The notes beneath the pieces were generated by a model. It searched no databases. It was not told the origin of the DNA and worked only from the letters and a program-made list of their open reading frames with translations. Made by a program: the position numbers and the translations under genes. Below, piece by piece: positions 53,957-62,747 of a stretch of DNA of 64,000 nt. Numbering within the stretch: position 1 is the stretch's first letter; each line of letters starts with the position of its first letter. Source of the DNA: Streptomyces sp. DH12. Lineage in GTDB: Bacteria > Actinomycetota > Actinomycetes > Streptomycetales > Streptomycetaceae. The stretch covers positions 98,327-162,326 of the forward strand of contig NZ_JAHWGT010000016.1 of NCBI RefSeq assembly GCF_020873895.1, read 5' to 3'.

Positions 53957-55951
53957 CGTGTTGCCGATCTCCCAGCCGTGCCGCGCCGCCGTCCGTCCGC
54001 CGCGCTGCCGCCGTCGGGCGGCCGTAGCGTCCCCGTCTCCGCCGGTGAGCCGCTGAGCTGCTGAGCCCCGGCTCCGTGCCGCCCGTGCCCCAAGCCGCTG
54101 CACGCCACCGCGCCGTGCTGCCGCCGTCCGGACGCCGGTTTACCGACCGCACGCTGCCAAGTTACCGATCCCCGTATTCTGCCGTGCCGGGCGCCCCGTC
54201 GCGCCGCGCTATGCCGCGGTGGCCGCCCATCGCCCCACCGTCGCCCGATCCCCGGTCGCGCGCCGCCGTTCTGCCGCCCCGCGCTGTGCCGCTGTGTCGC
54301 CGGGCGGTTGTACGCCGCCCGCTGCCCGGCCCGCTCCCGGCTGCGCGTCGGTCGCTGTCTCGCCGTCTGGTCTCCCGCCTCTGTGGCGTCCGACTTCTGC
54401 TGCGGTCGGCCGGTCCCCGTCGTGGTGCTGCCGCAAGCCCCGGGTTCGAAAACCCCTGCCGCCGTACTGCGGCCGCCTGGGTCCTTGCCGTGCCGCCGCG
54501 CCGCCGGAACGCCGGGGCCGGACCGGGCCCACTGCCCGGCGTCTTGCCGCGCCCGGACATCCCGCCGCCGCGCGCCCGCCGGGCAGCCGCCGCTCCCCGG
54601 TCGCCGTCCTGCGGCTGCTACACCCCAACGTGCCGCCGGACAGCATGCTGTCCCCGAGGGGGCGTGCTCCGTGGTCTGCTCGCCGGCCGGTGACGTTGAC
54701 GCCGGGTGGCCGACCTCACCCCTTCGTGGCAGCCCGGCCTGGCCTTGGGCCGTCCGGTCGTCATTCTCGTCGCGTGTCCACGCCTCACCTCCCGGCCGAC
54801 GCGATCCGCGGCGCGTTGGCCGGGGCGGGTGCACCGCCGTCCCTCCGCCTTCCCGGCGGGGCTGTGGGTCGGGCCGCGGTCGTCCGCCAGCCTGTGCCGC
54901 CCGCGGTCGCCGTCCCCGCGCTGTCGGGCGCGCGCCGTCCTGCCGCTGTGTCGCCTCATCTCTGCGGCTGGGACTGCAATCGTTGTTCCGCCGCCCGCCG
55001 CCCGCCGCCCGCCGCCCGCCGCCCGCCGCCCGCCGCCCGCCGTGCGTCCGGCCCGGACGTCCCCGCCGCCGCGCTGTCTCTGAGCGGCCTCCGCCCCGCT
55101 GCTCCGCCGTCGGCCAACCGGGCTGCCGCGCGTCGCCGCGTCCCCCTGTTCCGTCGCCGGTGTTCACTCTGGCGTGCTGCCGTCGCAGGGGCAGCGTCGC
55201 TGTCGTCCCCGGTCCGGTTACCACCTCGCGGCCTGCGCCGAGGACCCGGCGCCCGGGCCCGTATTGTTTCCGATCGGGGTTGTTGTGCCCCATGGCGCCG
55301 GTTGCTGCCGCGTCTGCCGGATACCGCCCTCGGCCCGCTCGCTGGCCGTGACTCGTCTTCTGCACCACCCCCATTGTCCGTCCGGGCTGCTGGGTCCCTG
55401 AGCTGCCGCTACCTGGCGTCCCGCCGCTGTCCCGCGTGCGGCTACTGCAACCCGGCCGCGCCCCGGCCGCGCACTGCCGGGTGGCCGCCGAACTCCTGCT
55501 GCCTTCGTCCGCCGCCGTCCTGCCGCCTGTCTGCCGCGTCGCCGTCGGCGTGCTGGCGCCCCCGCTGGTTGCCGGGTGGCCGCCGGGCCGCCGCCACTCG
55601 CCCGCCACCGCTGCGCTTCATGCCGGTGCCGTCGGCCTCTCGCCATGCTGCGCTGCGCCTGCGGGGCGCCCCAGATCCGCGGCTGTGGGTGGCCGGGTTA
55701 CCGCTGCCCCGCCGCTGCCCGGTCTCCCGCCGCTTTCCCTGGCCGCGCCAGCCTGAATCGCCGCCGTCCTGTGGCCGTGGCATCCCGGCTCCGTTGTGGG
55801 GTCGGTTGCTCGACATCCCGTCGGCCGTCGCGGGCGGCGGCCCGGACGTTCCACCGCCCGCAGGCCGGGCCGCCCCCCGGTGTGCCAGCCGCCGTCCCTC
55901 CGGGCTGCCGCCGGGCTGTCATCAGGCACTGCCCGCGGCCCCTGTGCAGTG
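53957..55951. repeat. A-poor, G+C-extreme block 4
   Basis: 2.0 kb. The left end (53957-54035) aligns with 33882-33963 of the main block, both starting GTTGCCGATC and sharing CAGCCGTGCCGCGCCGCCGT. A second GTTACCGATCCCC unit starts at 54171. Near 54992-55040 the heptamer CCCGCCG is repeated seven times in tandem. It ends at the stop codon of a DUF6233 remnant. Long frames in several directions look unnatural and are not called. Confidence 0.7.
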
Positions 55952-56179
55952 CTATCCGGCATCCCGAACGCCGAGCCCGGTGTCGGGCCGGCAGACCGCG
56001 CACGCCAACACTCCCTCGGCCAACGCCCGGCGCGCCGCGTCCTCCGGCAGCTTCCCGGCCCTGGCTGTCTGTCGGACGCCGGCCGACCGCCACACCGGCG
56101 TCCTACCGGTGCTTGTTGGTGTCGTTCGGGGTCGCGAGTTGAGGGCTGCCGGAGAGCGGTGACATTCGCGTCCGGCCAA
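55952..56179 (-). pseudogene. DUF6233 remnant at the end of block 4
   Basis: The last 32 residues, LPEDAARRALAEGVLACAVC and RPDTGLGVRDAG, match the end of the intact DUF6233 protein. The preceding 40 residues do not, so the N-terminal half has been replaced or shifted. The TAG stop abuts the odd DNA, as in block 3. Confidence 0.6.
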
Positions 56180-56296
56180 GGTCCGCTTCCCGCCCGGCGG
56201 GCACCTGAGAGGAAAGTTCGGTTGCTGCTCCCGCCTGGCGGGACGCCGGGCTGATCGGACTTTTCTTGCAGGTCAGAGCCGTGTGGCGTGGTCTGC

Positions 56297-56920
56297 ATGA
56301 CAGTGGATATCAGGGTGATCCGGGCCGGTCAGATGTACCGCTACTACCTGCGCGAGACCGTCGTCGGTGACGGTCGCCGTCCGGCCCGCACGCCGCTGCG
56401 CGCCGCCCAAGAGCAGGCCGGTGTCCCGGTCGGGCGCTGGATGGGCCGGGGGCTTGCCGTGCTCGGGCTGGCGCCGGGTGAGGAGGTCACCGAGGTGCAG
56501 CTGCGGAACCTGTTCGGCGAGCGGGGCCGCCACCCGTACGCGGACCGGATCGAGGCCGACCGGCTCGCCGCGGGCGACTCCCCGAAGAAGGCGTTCAAGG
56601 CCGGCGCTCTCGGACGCCGTGTGACGGTCACGGGCGTGGACTTCGTGTTCCGGCCGCAGCCGACGATCTACCTCCTGTGGGCGCTCGGGGATGAGGAGAC
56701 CCGTCTGGTGATCGAGGCCGTGCACGAGCGGACGATCGAGCGGGTGCTGGAGTGGATCGAGGACGAGGTCGCGGTGATCCGGTACGGCAAGGACGGGATC
56801 TACCGGGTGCGGCCACCCGGCGGTCTGATCGCCGCCCGCTTCCGCCACTACGAGGCTCGCTCAGGGCGGCCCTTGCTGCATGACCATCTGCTGCTGTCGG
56901 TGAAGGGGCAGCGCCTGGAC
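56297..56920 (+). pseudogene. MobF/TrwC-type relaxase, N-terminal part
   Basis: 208 residues from ATG 56297: MTVDIRVIRAGQMYRYYLRE, TVVGDGRRPARTPLRAAQEQ, VTVTGVDFVFRPQPTIYLLW, EDEVAVIRYGKDGIYRVRPP, RFRHYEARSGRPLLHDHLLL, SVKGQRLD. This is the start of the TrwC-like relaxase domain of actinobacterial conjugative plasmids: the Tyr pair near the N-terminus, and HYEARSGRPLLHDHLLL with the metal-binding His cluster (HDH). The match stops at codon GAC (56918-56920) and resumes at 62523. The residual frame runs on into the insertion (NWRRLTPGSAKA). Confidence 0.85.
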
Positions 56921-57097
56921 AACTGGCGCCGCCTGACTCCTGGTTCTGCGAAGGCCTGACCCTGGCCAACGGCGGATTGTGGCACCTCACATGGCGCGAG
57001 CACACGGCCGTCTTCCGGGATGCCCGGCCCTTGGAACGTTTCGGCTCTGCGACGGAGTCCGGGCAGCGGACTTGTCCGGCCTAGCTACAGTCGCCTT

Positions 57098-58018
57098 ATG
57101 CCGCCACACGCCAAGAAGCACCACTTCATCCCCCAGTTCTTGCTCCATCACTTCGCTGGCCCCAAGGGGAATCTCGTCGTCCACCAGGTGATGAGCGAAC
57201 GGCGATTCGGCTCGGCCGTCCGCGACCTCGGCCACCGCAACTTCGGCCACTCGATCTACCGCCCGGGACACGAACCCGACCACATGTCGATGGAGGAGGC
57301 CATGGGAAACATCGAGGGCGAGGCCGCCACCGTCGTCAGGGAACTGGTGCAGGGGAGAGAGCGCGCTGTACCAGCCCACGCCCGCAGCGCCCTGGCCTGG
57401 CTCCTAGCCCTCCAGTGGCAGCGCAGCCGCTTCCTGATGCACGTGACGGGCAAGGCGAGCGGGGTCGAGGACAGCGGGGTGTCCGACGAACAGTTCCAGA
57501 CGAGCATGATGGGGTTCATCTCCATGTACGTGATCGATCCATGGCGGCTACGCCACGACGACGACGCGTACTACAAGGACCAGTGGAATCACCTGGTCTC
57601 CACTCTGCTGTCCAGCGACATGCACTGGTCCTGCTACCGCCCCCGCGGAGGCGGGCTCCTGGTCGGCGACAACCCGGTCTGTTTCTCCGGCGTGGTGGGT
57701 ACCCCGCCAGAGGACGTGCCGCCCGGCTTCTTCGACCATGGAGTCGGGACCGGGTTCCACAACTTCCGGCGCCTGACTGTGCCGCTGGGCAGCAGCCTCG
57801 CCGTGATCATCTCCCGGGAGCCCCAGGACGCCTCGCGGCTGCGCGTCGCGGACATCAACCGCTACAGCGTCTTCAACAGCCGTGAGTTCGTGGCGCACGC
57901 TCCGGACTGGACTAAGGTCCATCCGGACCTCGCTCGCGAGCTTCCTCAGATGCTGAAGCGGCAGCGCATGGTCGCACCCGCTTTCCTACAGGGATACGCC
58001 CCCGGCAGCCGCAACTAA
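57098..58018 (+). CDS. DUF4238 family protein
   Basis: 306 residues from ATG 57098. The start MPPHAKKHHFIPQFLLHHFA has the DUF4238 signature (KHHFIPQFLLRxF). WLLALQWQRSRFLMHVTG, HWSCYRPRGGGLLVGDNPVC and RLTVPLGSSLAVIISREPQD follow, with GDNPV and PLxxxxxxxIS typical of the family. DUF4238 proteins are widespread in mobile DNA and suspected nucleases or defence factors; activity unproven. First gene of the insertion and the only one on the plus strand. Confidence 0.8.
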   Translation: MPPHAKKHHFIPQFLLHHFAGPKGNLVVHQVMSERRFGSAVRDLGHRNFGHSIYRPGHEPDHMSMEEAMGNIEGEAATVVRELVQGRERAVPAHARSALAWLLALQWQRSRFLMHVTGKASGVEDSGVSDEQFQTSMMGFISMYVIDPWRLRHDDDAYYKDQWNHLVSTLLSSDMHWSCYRPRGGGLLVGDNPVCFSGVVGTPPEDVPPGFFDHGVGTGFHNFRRLTVPLGSSLAVIISREPQDASRLRVADINRYSVFNSREFVAHAPDWTKVHPDLARELPQMLKRQRMVAPAFLQGYAPGSRN

Positions 58019-58208
58019 CGCCCGGTCCGCTTCCGACGGTGACGCACTGTGTTAGACCCACCGGGTAAGGGGGTGTGAGGTGCAGCGTCTGGGCCACGGC
58101 CCGCAACAGAGCGCTACTTGCCACCTGACGGTACCTATACGAGCGGACCCCCGTGTAGAAGGCGTCATTGGTGCCGGTGTCTTTGACGCCGGCACCAGCG
58201 CGTGAGGG

Positions 58209-58664
58209 CTAAATCTCCTGCCGACGGCCGACAAGGGGCAGCCAGTTGGTGGACGGTGGCCAGGTACGGTGCGGCATCCGGCTCCGCAGAGCCAGCGCGT
58301 CCGCAGCCCAGCCCTCAGCGGCCTCCAGCGCGGGATGCGAGATCTGGTCATAAGCGGGGGCTACCCAGACCCGGTGGAAGACGGCGCGCTTCCACGGCTC
58401 GGCCAGGTGTGTCCGGATCCGTCCGGTCACTCCCTGGCCACCAGCTGCCATGCCGAGCCAGACGATGCGGCCCCGGGCATCGACTACGAGGTAGAGGCCC
58501 GGAGAGAACGCCTCGACGGTGCCGACATGCGACCAGTATGGGGCGCTGCTGCTGTAGCCGCCCAGGGCGCGAGCGAGCAGCGGGATGTGCGGCGGCAGGA
58601 GGATCGGGCCCGGCGGGGGCGCGGTGTCCTGCGGTGCACGCGCCCCCGGCAGGATGCCGCTCAC
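58209..58664 (-). CDS. GIY-YIG-like nuclease-fold protein
   Basis: 151 residues; ATG 58664 overlaps the stop of the 701-residue gene (ATGA). PGLYLVVDARGRIVWLGMAA has the spacing of the GIY...YIG strand pair (here GLY and WLG). It is followed by GRIRTHLAEPWKR with Arg, PALEAAEGWAADALALR with Glu, and PPSTNWLPLVGR with Asn, the usual order of GIY-YIG active-site residues. The second Tyr is Trp. Fold assignment is by pattern, moderately sure. Always encoded with its large partner here. Confidence 0.55.
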   Translation of the reverse strand: MSGILPGARAPQDTAPPPGPILLPPHIPLLARALGGYSSSAPYWSHVGTVEAFSPGLYLVVDARGRIVWLGMAAGGQGVTGRIRTHLAEPWKRAVFHRVWVAPAYDQISHPALEAAEGWAADALALRSRMPHRTWPPSTNWLPLVGRRQEI

Positions 58665-60766
58665 TCAGCCCGCTCCGTCCCGAAGACGAACTCGTCGATG
58701 CCGCCGGTCATCGCTTCGGTTTCGGTCGGCCGGTATCGCAGCTTCCGCAGATGCTTACCGGCGCTTTCCACGATGGGACCAAGCTTGTCCAGCTCGTCCT
58801 CCCATCCTTGCCGCTCGTCAGCGCTCATGTCCCTGCCCGGCCCGACCAGGGCGCGCATCGCCTCGAAGTGTTTGTCGAGGGTCGTCACGCCCTTCTTCGC
58901 ATTCTCGACCAGGCCGGTGATGGCGTTGATCTTCGCCGCCCAGTCCTCGCTGGGGGAGAGACCGGACGGTGTGCCCGTGCCGCCGCCCGAATCACCGTCC
59001 TTTACCGGAGGCCAGTGGCTGGTGAACCACTCCGAGTCGGCCGGCTTGGCCGTGTCAGTGGTGACGACGGCCCCGTCGGCCACCTTGCGGAGCCGGCCTT
59101 CGGCCAGCTCGCCCGGCCGCGCCTTGGCCATGCGGCCGGCGCGGTGCTGCATCACCTCGGCGAAGGTGTCGATCGCCTCGACGAACAAGGTGATCCCGTC
59201 GTCGGTGATGCGGGCCGCGGCGAGCTTGGTGGACACCGCGCGGCGGTCGCCGGTGGAGCCGTAGGAGCCGAGCAGCACCTTGCCGTTGACGAGGCCCGGC
59301 ACCGCGATGTGCGCCAGTTCGGCGCGGGCGGCGTCGCGGCCGTCGCTCGGCTCGGCAGAGGCCGCTGCGGCGATCAGTTCGGCGGCAGGCAGCCCGGTGG
59401 TGTCAATGCCCTTCCGCACTGCGCTCTGGTGGGGGGTGTCCATGGCGGCGGCCGGGAGGTCAACCCCGCCGACTGCCGCGGTGAGCAGCGTGCTGCGGAT
59501 CTCGCCGCGGGTTTGTGCGTGCTTGGCCCTCAGGAGCGACGGCGACGGCTCGACGAGGACCTTGGTCGTCCTGCGCAGGCTGGGGATGTCGCTGGGGAAG
59601 ACTACCCGGTCGACGAGCCGGACGAGCTTGACCACGGCCTCGCGCGGATCGTCGTCCAAGAAGGCGGCCGGGGTGGCGCCGGTGAGGACCGCGTGCTCCA
59701 GCTCCGTGATCGCGGTTTCGGCGTAGGCGCGGTCGACCAGCTTCCGGCCGGACGCCATGGCCTGGTTGGTGCTCGAGAAGTCGAGCGGACCTCGCAGGTG
59801 GGTACGCAGGTTCGTCGACGCCAGCGCGGCATCGAAGTCCGGAGGGGTGCCCTCTTTAGGTACGTAGCCGATGACGAAGGCCGCATCGGTGACCGCGACC
59901 TGCAGCGCGTCGGCTGCCAGTTTCGCCCAGCGGCGCTCTTCCAGGGCATCCTTGGCTTTCTCCGGGTCATCCTCCGGGATCTCGATGTCCTCGGGATCGA
60001 CACCGCTGTACTTGTTGAGCTGCGCGGTGAAGCGGTCCCGCCAATCGGCCGGGTTGCGCCAGCGCTGACCTTCAGGTCCGCCGAGGACCTGCTGGGGCAG
60101 GCCGAGCAGGCCGGCTGCGGGCTGGAGCCCGAACAGGTCGTGGCGGTGGCGGGTGCGGTTCGATCCGGCCGTTGCGGCGGTGGTATCCCATACCTGGTCA
60201 CCGACTCGGTAGCGCACGACGTGATAGGTGGCCCTCTCGTCCTGGCCCGAGACCGCCAGGTCCGCCTGCAGGTCGTAGTTGCGGGCCTTCTCCGCTGCGG
60301 TCAGCCTGCCCTCGATGAAGGTCAGGTGCTCGGTCAGCGCCTTCTCGGACTCGAACTCGACTTCCAGTACCGCCCGCTGACCGCCGTCCGCCGTCTTGAC
60401 CGGAACAACGCGCGGGGTGGGCACGGTGGCGCTCTGCGCCACGTCGTACGCGAAGCGGATGTTGAACTGGTTGATCGCGCTGGCCAGGCCGGGCTGCTTG
60501 ACACGCAGCTCGTAGAGGGTGCCGTGCCCGGTGGGCACCTCATGCACAGCCTTGAAGCCAGTGACGTTGATGCCGGTCCTCTTGGTGCCACTCGTCGCGA
60601 TCAGCGGCTTGAGGTTGATGGCCTCGGTGGCCAAGCGCTCCAGGGCGCTTCGGTCGAGGGTGCACCGGGGGTCGGCCATGCCGGCCTCGACGAACTGGGC
60701 ACGGTACTCAGGGTCGTCGAGATAGGGGAAAGGGCCGGACGGGCGCTGGGGACGACGCGGCGACAT
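58661..60766 (-). CDS. Large protein of unknown function, partner of the GIY-YIG-like gene
   Basis: 701 residues from ATG 60766 (MSPRRPQRPSGPFPYLDDPE). No family recognised. An N-terminal alpha/beta domain (LERLATEAINLKPLIATSGT, YELRVKQPGLASAINQFNIR) is followed by AVLEVEFESEKALTEHLTFI and GSNRTRHRHDLFGL, which could be a nucleic-acid or nucleotide-binding segment. The middle (DAAFVIGYVPKEGTPPDFDA) and C-terminal part (LRAKHAQTRGEIRSTLLTAA, AKINAITGLVENAKKGVTTL) are helical. No membrane segment. Coupled by four-base overlap to the GIY-YIG-like gene. Intact over 2.1 kb, so under selection. Confidence 0.7.
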   Translation of the reverse strand: MSPRRPQRPSGPFPYLDDPEYRAQFVEAGMADPRCTLDRSALERLATEAINLKPLIATSGTKRTGINVTGFKAVHEVPTGHGTLYELRVKQPGLASAINQFNIRFAYDVAQSATVPTPRVVPVKTADGGQRAVLEVEFESEKALTEHLTFIEGRLTAAEKARNYDLQADLAVSGQDERATYHVVRYRVGDQVWDTTAATAGSNRTRHRHDLFGLQPAAGLLGLPQQVLGGPEGQRWRNPADWRDRFTAQLNKYSGVDPEDIEIPEDDPEKAKDALEERRWAKLAADALQVAVTDAAFVIGYVPKEGTPPDFDAALASTNLRTHLRGPLDFSSTNQAMASGRKLVDRAYAETAITELEHAVLTGATPAAFLDDDPREAVVKLVRLVDRVVFPSDIPSLRRTTKVLVEPSPSLLRAKHAQTRGEIRSTLLTAAVGGVDLPAAAMDTPHQSAVRKGIDTTGLPAAELIAAAASAEPSDGRDAARAELAHIAVPGLVNGKVLLGSYGSTGDRRAVSTKLAAARITDDGITLFVEAIDTFAEVMQHRAGRMAKARPGELAEGRLRKVADGAVVTTDTAKPADSEWFTSHWPPVKDGDSGGGTGTPSGLSPSEDWAAKINAITGLVENAKKGVTTLDKHFEAMRALVGPGRDMSADERQGWEDELDKLGPIVESAGKHLRKLRYRPTETEAMTGGIDEFVFGTERAE

Positions 60767-61445
60767 ACCGCACCTCTGCTTTCGTACGCGGGATCGCTGG
60801 CTCTTGCCGCGCTCCGAGGAGATAGGGACGCGGAGTGGGTCCGCCTCCCGCGTATGCAGAGGTGGGTGCCGCCGCCGTACCGCCTCCCCGCTGCTGCGGG
60901 GCACTGGGCCGTCGCGACCACCTTGGACGGATCACCGTCACCCGGCCACCGCTGGCTCCTCACGGGAACCGCAGTACTGGCCACCCCGGACCGGACCGGT
61001 CCACTGGGGTTGGTGCGGGTCACCGACATCGGTGCGCTCCATGACTCATGGTAGTTGTACGATGGCCAGTTGTCTGACCGTCAGATGAAAAGGGACCGAT
61101 CATCGAGCCGCGCCCGCGCCAGCCCACCCCTCTGGCCGTTCGCTCCCTTCTGCGCGGTTCTGCTTCGATGTACGGAACGACTTGACCTGATGGCGTGCCG
61201 CCCTCTGGATCAGGAGGAGCCGACGCGCACCGGAGTTCACCCGGAAAGAGAGCGTGCGGGGGACGGGTACCGTGCCGGGTCTCGACGCCGGGGTCTTCGC
61301 CCTGCTCGTGTCTACTGTAGCTGCGACGAAGTGGCGCCTGTAGCCGTCTGACCTGGTCAAAGGGCCGGTCTGCCGCCACGGTGACCACGTATCCACCGCG
61401 ACCGGCGGCGACTGGAATGGAATAGCCATTAGCGCTACCGGCTGT
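60767..61445. other. Regulatory gap inside the insertion
   Basis: About 680 bases without a supported gene. It contains the palindrome TCTGACCGTCAGA at 61073-61085, next to TTGTACGATGGCCAGTTG, a region of lower G+C that could hold the promoter for the 701-residue gene. Confidence 0.4.
61073..61085. promoter_or_regulatory. Small palindrome in the gap
   Basis: TCTGACCGTCAGA: 6-bp arms around one base, about 310 bases upstream of the 701-residue gene's start. Possible operator. Confidence 0.4.
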
Positions 61446-62264
61446 TCACTGATCCTTGACGCCATATACAGGCATGGTGTTGGCGCCAGTGAGATCTTCG
61501 ACCACAGCGAGGTCGAGTCCGGCGGCACGCTCCAACATGTACATCCGTTGCTCAGGGGTCAGGCCCAGAGCATCGTCAGAGGAGATGAGTTGGAGGGTAG
61601 CGGCGGCTAGGGCGGGCGCGGCCGCGGCCACGGCCTGACGCATGGCCGCGTCGGCGGCATCGCCTGCGGGCAGGTCGGCGGCGTAGTGCGCGGCCAGGCC
61701 GTGGACCTCGACCACACGCGCGATGATCCGCTCCATGGCGGCGTTCACGCAGGCGTCCCCATGGTCGGTGCGCAGCACAGGGTCTACCCGCTGGTGACCG
61801 CTAGCGGTCGCGGCGGCCGATCGCGACGGTCCGTGCTCGGGACTGTATTCCTGGACGAGCTTGTGGGGGGCGGCTGCCGTGGCCTTCGGGGTGCGGCGGC
61901 GCAGCTTGTCGACGCGTTGGCGTACCCAGGCGTTGATCTGTGGGCGGGCGGCGGTGATGCCGCGGGCTGCCGCGGCCCAAGCGGCGTCCATGATGGGGCG
62001 CACTATCTCGCGGGCAAGGACGTCAGCGAGGTAGCGGCGGAACTCGTCGTCGTGGGATCGGTGGTCGTAGCCGTCGTGGTAGCCGTCGGCGTACCGGTCG
62101 GGGGCGTCAAAGAGTTCGGCCTGGCCGATGAGCGAGTTGTCCCGGTCGTCGCGTACGTTGCCGCGCATCCCGTTGGAGGAGGCGCGGGAGTAGTCGAGGT
62201 GGGTGCCGACGGGGTACACGGCCTCCACCAACTTCCGGTTTAGGGGCCGTTGGTTGTCAGTCAT
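61446..62264 (-). CDS. Hypothetical protein of the insertion
   Basis: 272 residues from ATG 62264, overlapping the preceding small gene by four bases. MTDNQRPLNRKLVEAVYPVG, LFDAPDRYADGYHDGYDHRS, RYLADVLAREIVRPIMDAAW, then basic ARPQINAWVRQRVDKLRRRT. The C-terminal half is a helical bundle (ACVNAAMERIIARVVEVHGL, LTPEQRMYMLERAAGLDLAV). Unknown family, intact. Confidence 0.55.
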   Translation of the reverse strand: MTDNQRPLNRKLVEAVYPVGTHLDYSRASSNGMRGNVRDDRDNSLIGQAELFDAPDRYADGYHDGYDHRSHDDEFRRYLADVLAREIVRPIMDAAWAAAARGITAARPQINAWVRQRVDKLRRRTPKATAAAPHKLVQEYSPEHGPSRSAAATASGHQRVDPVLRTDHGDACVNAAMERIIARVVEVHGLAAHYAADLPAGDAADAAMRQAVAAAAPALAAATLQLISSDDALGLTPEQRMYMLERAAGLDLAVVEDLTGANTMPVYGVKDQ

Positions 62265-62413
62265 GGAAGGACTGTAGGGGGCGGTACTGACAGCGCGGGG
62301 GTGAAGCCCATCGCGTGAGCCTTCACCAGCTCGGTGATCTCGCCAGTCGGGCGCAGCCAGGGCATGACGCCCTCGAACCCAATCTCCTCGTCTTTCATCA
62401 GTCGCAGGCTCAT
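62261..62413 (-). CDS. Very small protein, coupled to the next gene
   Basis: 50 residues from ATG 62413: MSLRLMKDEEIGFEGVMPWL, RPTGEITELVKAHAMGFTPA. Its TGA overlaps the ATG of the 272-residue gene. Short acidic leader-type protein; may be a regulator or an antitoxin-like partner. Only 110 bases from the right junction of the insertion. Confidence 0.45.
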   Translation of the reverse strand: MSLRLMKDEEIGFEGVMPWLRPTGEITELVKAHAMGFTPALSVPPPTVLP

Positions 62414-62522
62414 GGGGCACAGTCTGCCGGTCCGGGCCGACCGGATCGAACCGACGGACTGCACCGCGCGGACTGGCTGGTCTCTGCTATTCCGTCCGTT
62501 CCGATATCCGACTCCACCATTA

Positions 62523-62747
62523 GGGAAGTGGGGCTCGATCCACACCACGGCCCTGTACGAGAACGCCGTGGCGGCCTCCGCGCTCTACAACGAGATCGTG
62601 GCCGCGGAAGTCTGCGAGACGCTGGGGCTGGCGACCGAGCCGCGCACCGTCACGCCGGGGCGCCGGCCGGTGATGGAGGTTGCCGGGGTGCCGCACGAGC
62701 TGATCCGCTGGACTGCCCGGCGCTGTGACCAGATCGCCGCCTGCCTG
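62523..62747 (+). pseudogene. MobF/TrwC-type relaxase, second fragment
   Basis: 75 codons: GKWGSIHTTALYENAVAASA, LYNEIVAAEVCETLGLATEP, RTVTPGRRPVMEVAGVPHEL, IRWTARRCDQIAACL. This directly follows SVKGQRLD of the fragment at 56.3 kb in this family. The match ends at 62747, where the palindrome-dense DNA begins, so the remainder (over half the protein) is lost. Confidence 0.8.

Larger units (their letters stand above)
56921..62522. mobile_element. 5.6-kb insertion splitting the relaxase gene
   Basis: The relaxase reads SVKGQRLD up to 56920 and GKWGSIHTTALYENAVAASA from 62523, the continuous sequence of this family from memory. The 5602 bases between are foreign. They carry five genes on both strands, with normal Streptomyces composition. 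The left end begins AACTGGCGCCGCC and the right end finishes GACTCCACCATTA. I see no terminal inverted repeat, no target duplication and no transposase or integrase in it. Confidence 0.75.

Noticed and set aside
54430-54460. GGGTTCGAAAACCC looks like a tRNA T-arm
   Set aside because: No acceptor or anticodon arms can be formed around it, and the aligned copy in block 3 (GGGTTCACCAGCCCC) does not keep the loop.
54219-56162. A 647-codon open frame in odd block 4, with similar long frames of 500-560 codons in the main block
   Set aside because: Stop codons are rare at this base composition. The translations are Arg/Pro/Ala/Cys-rich without hydrophobic cores, frames are open on both strands at once, and homologous segments between blocks are not in the same frame.
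58202-61054. A 950-codon plus-strand open frame over the cargo
   Set aside because: It is the shadow of the minus-strand 701-residue and GIY-YIG-like genes. Its protein is Gly/Arg/Val-rich with no domain, while the minus-strand genes have ordinary composition and overlapping start-stop signals.
56921-62522. Intein or group II intron in the relaxase
   Set aside because: The insert's length is not a multiple of three and it contains stop codons and genes on both strands. No reverse transcriptase or splicing-type Cys/His-Asn ends are seen.
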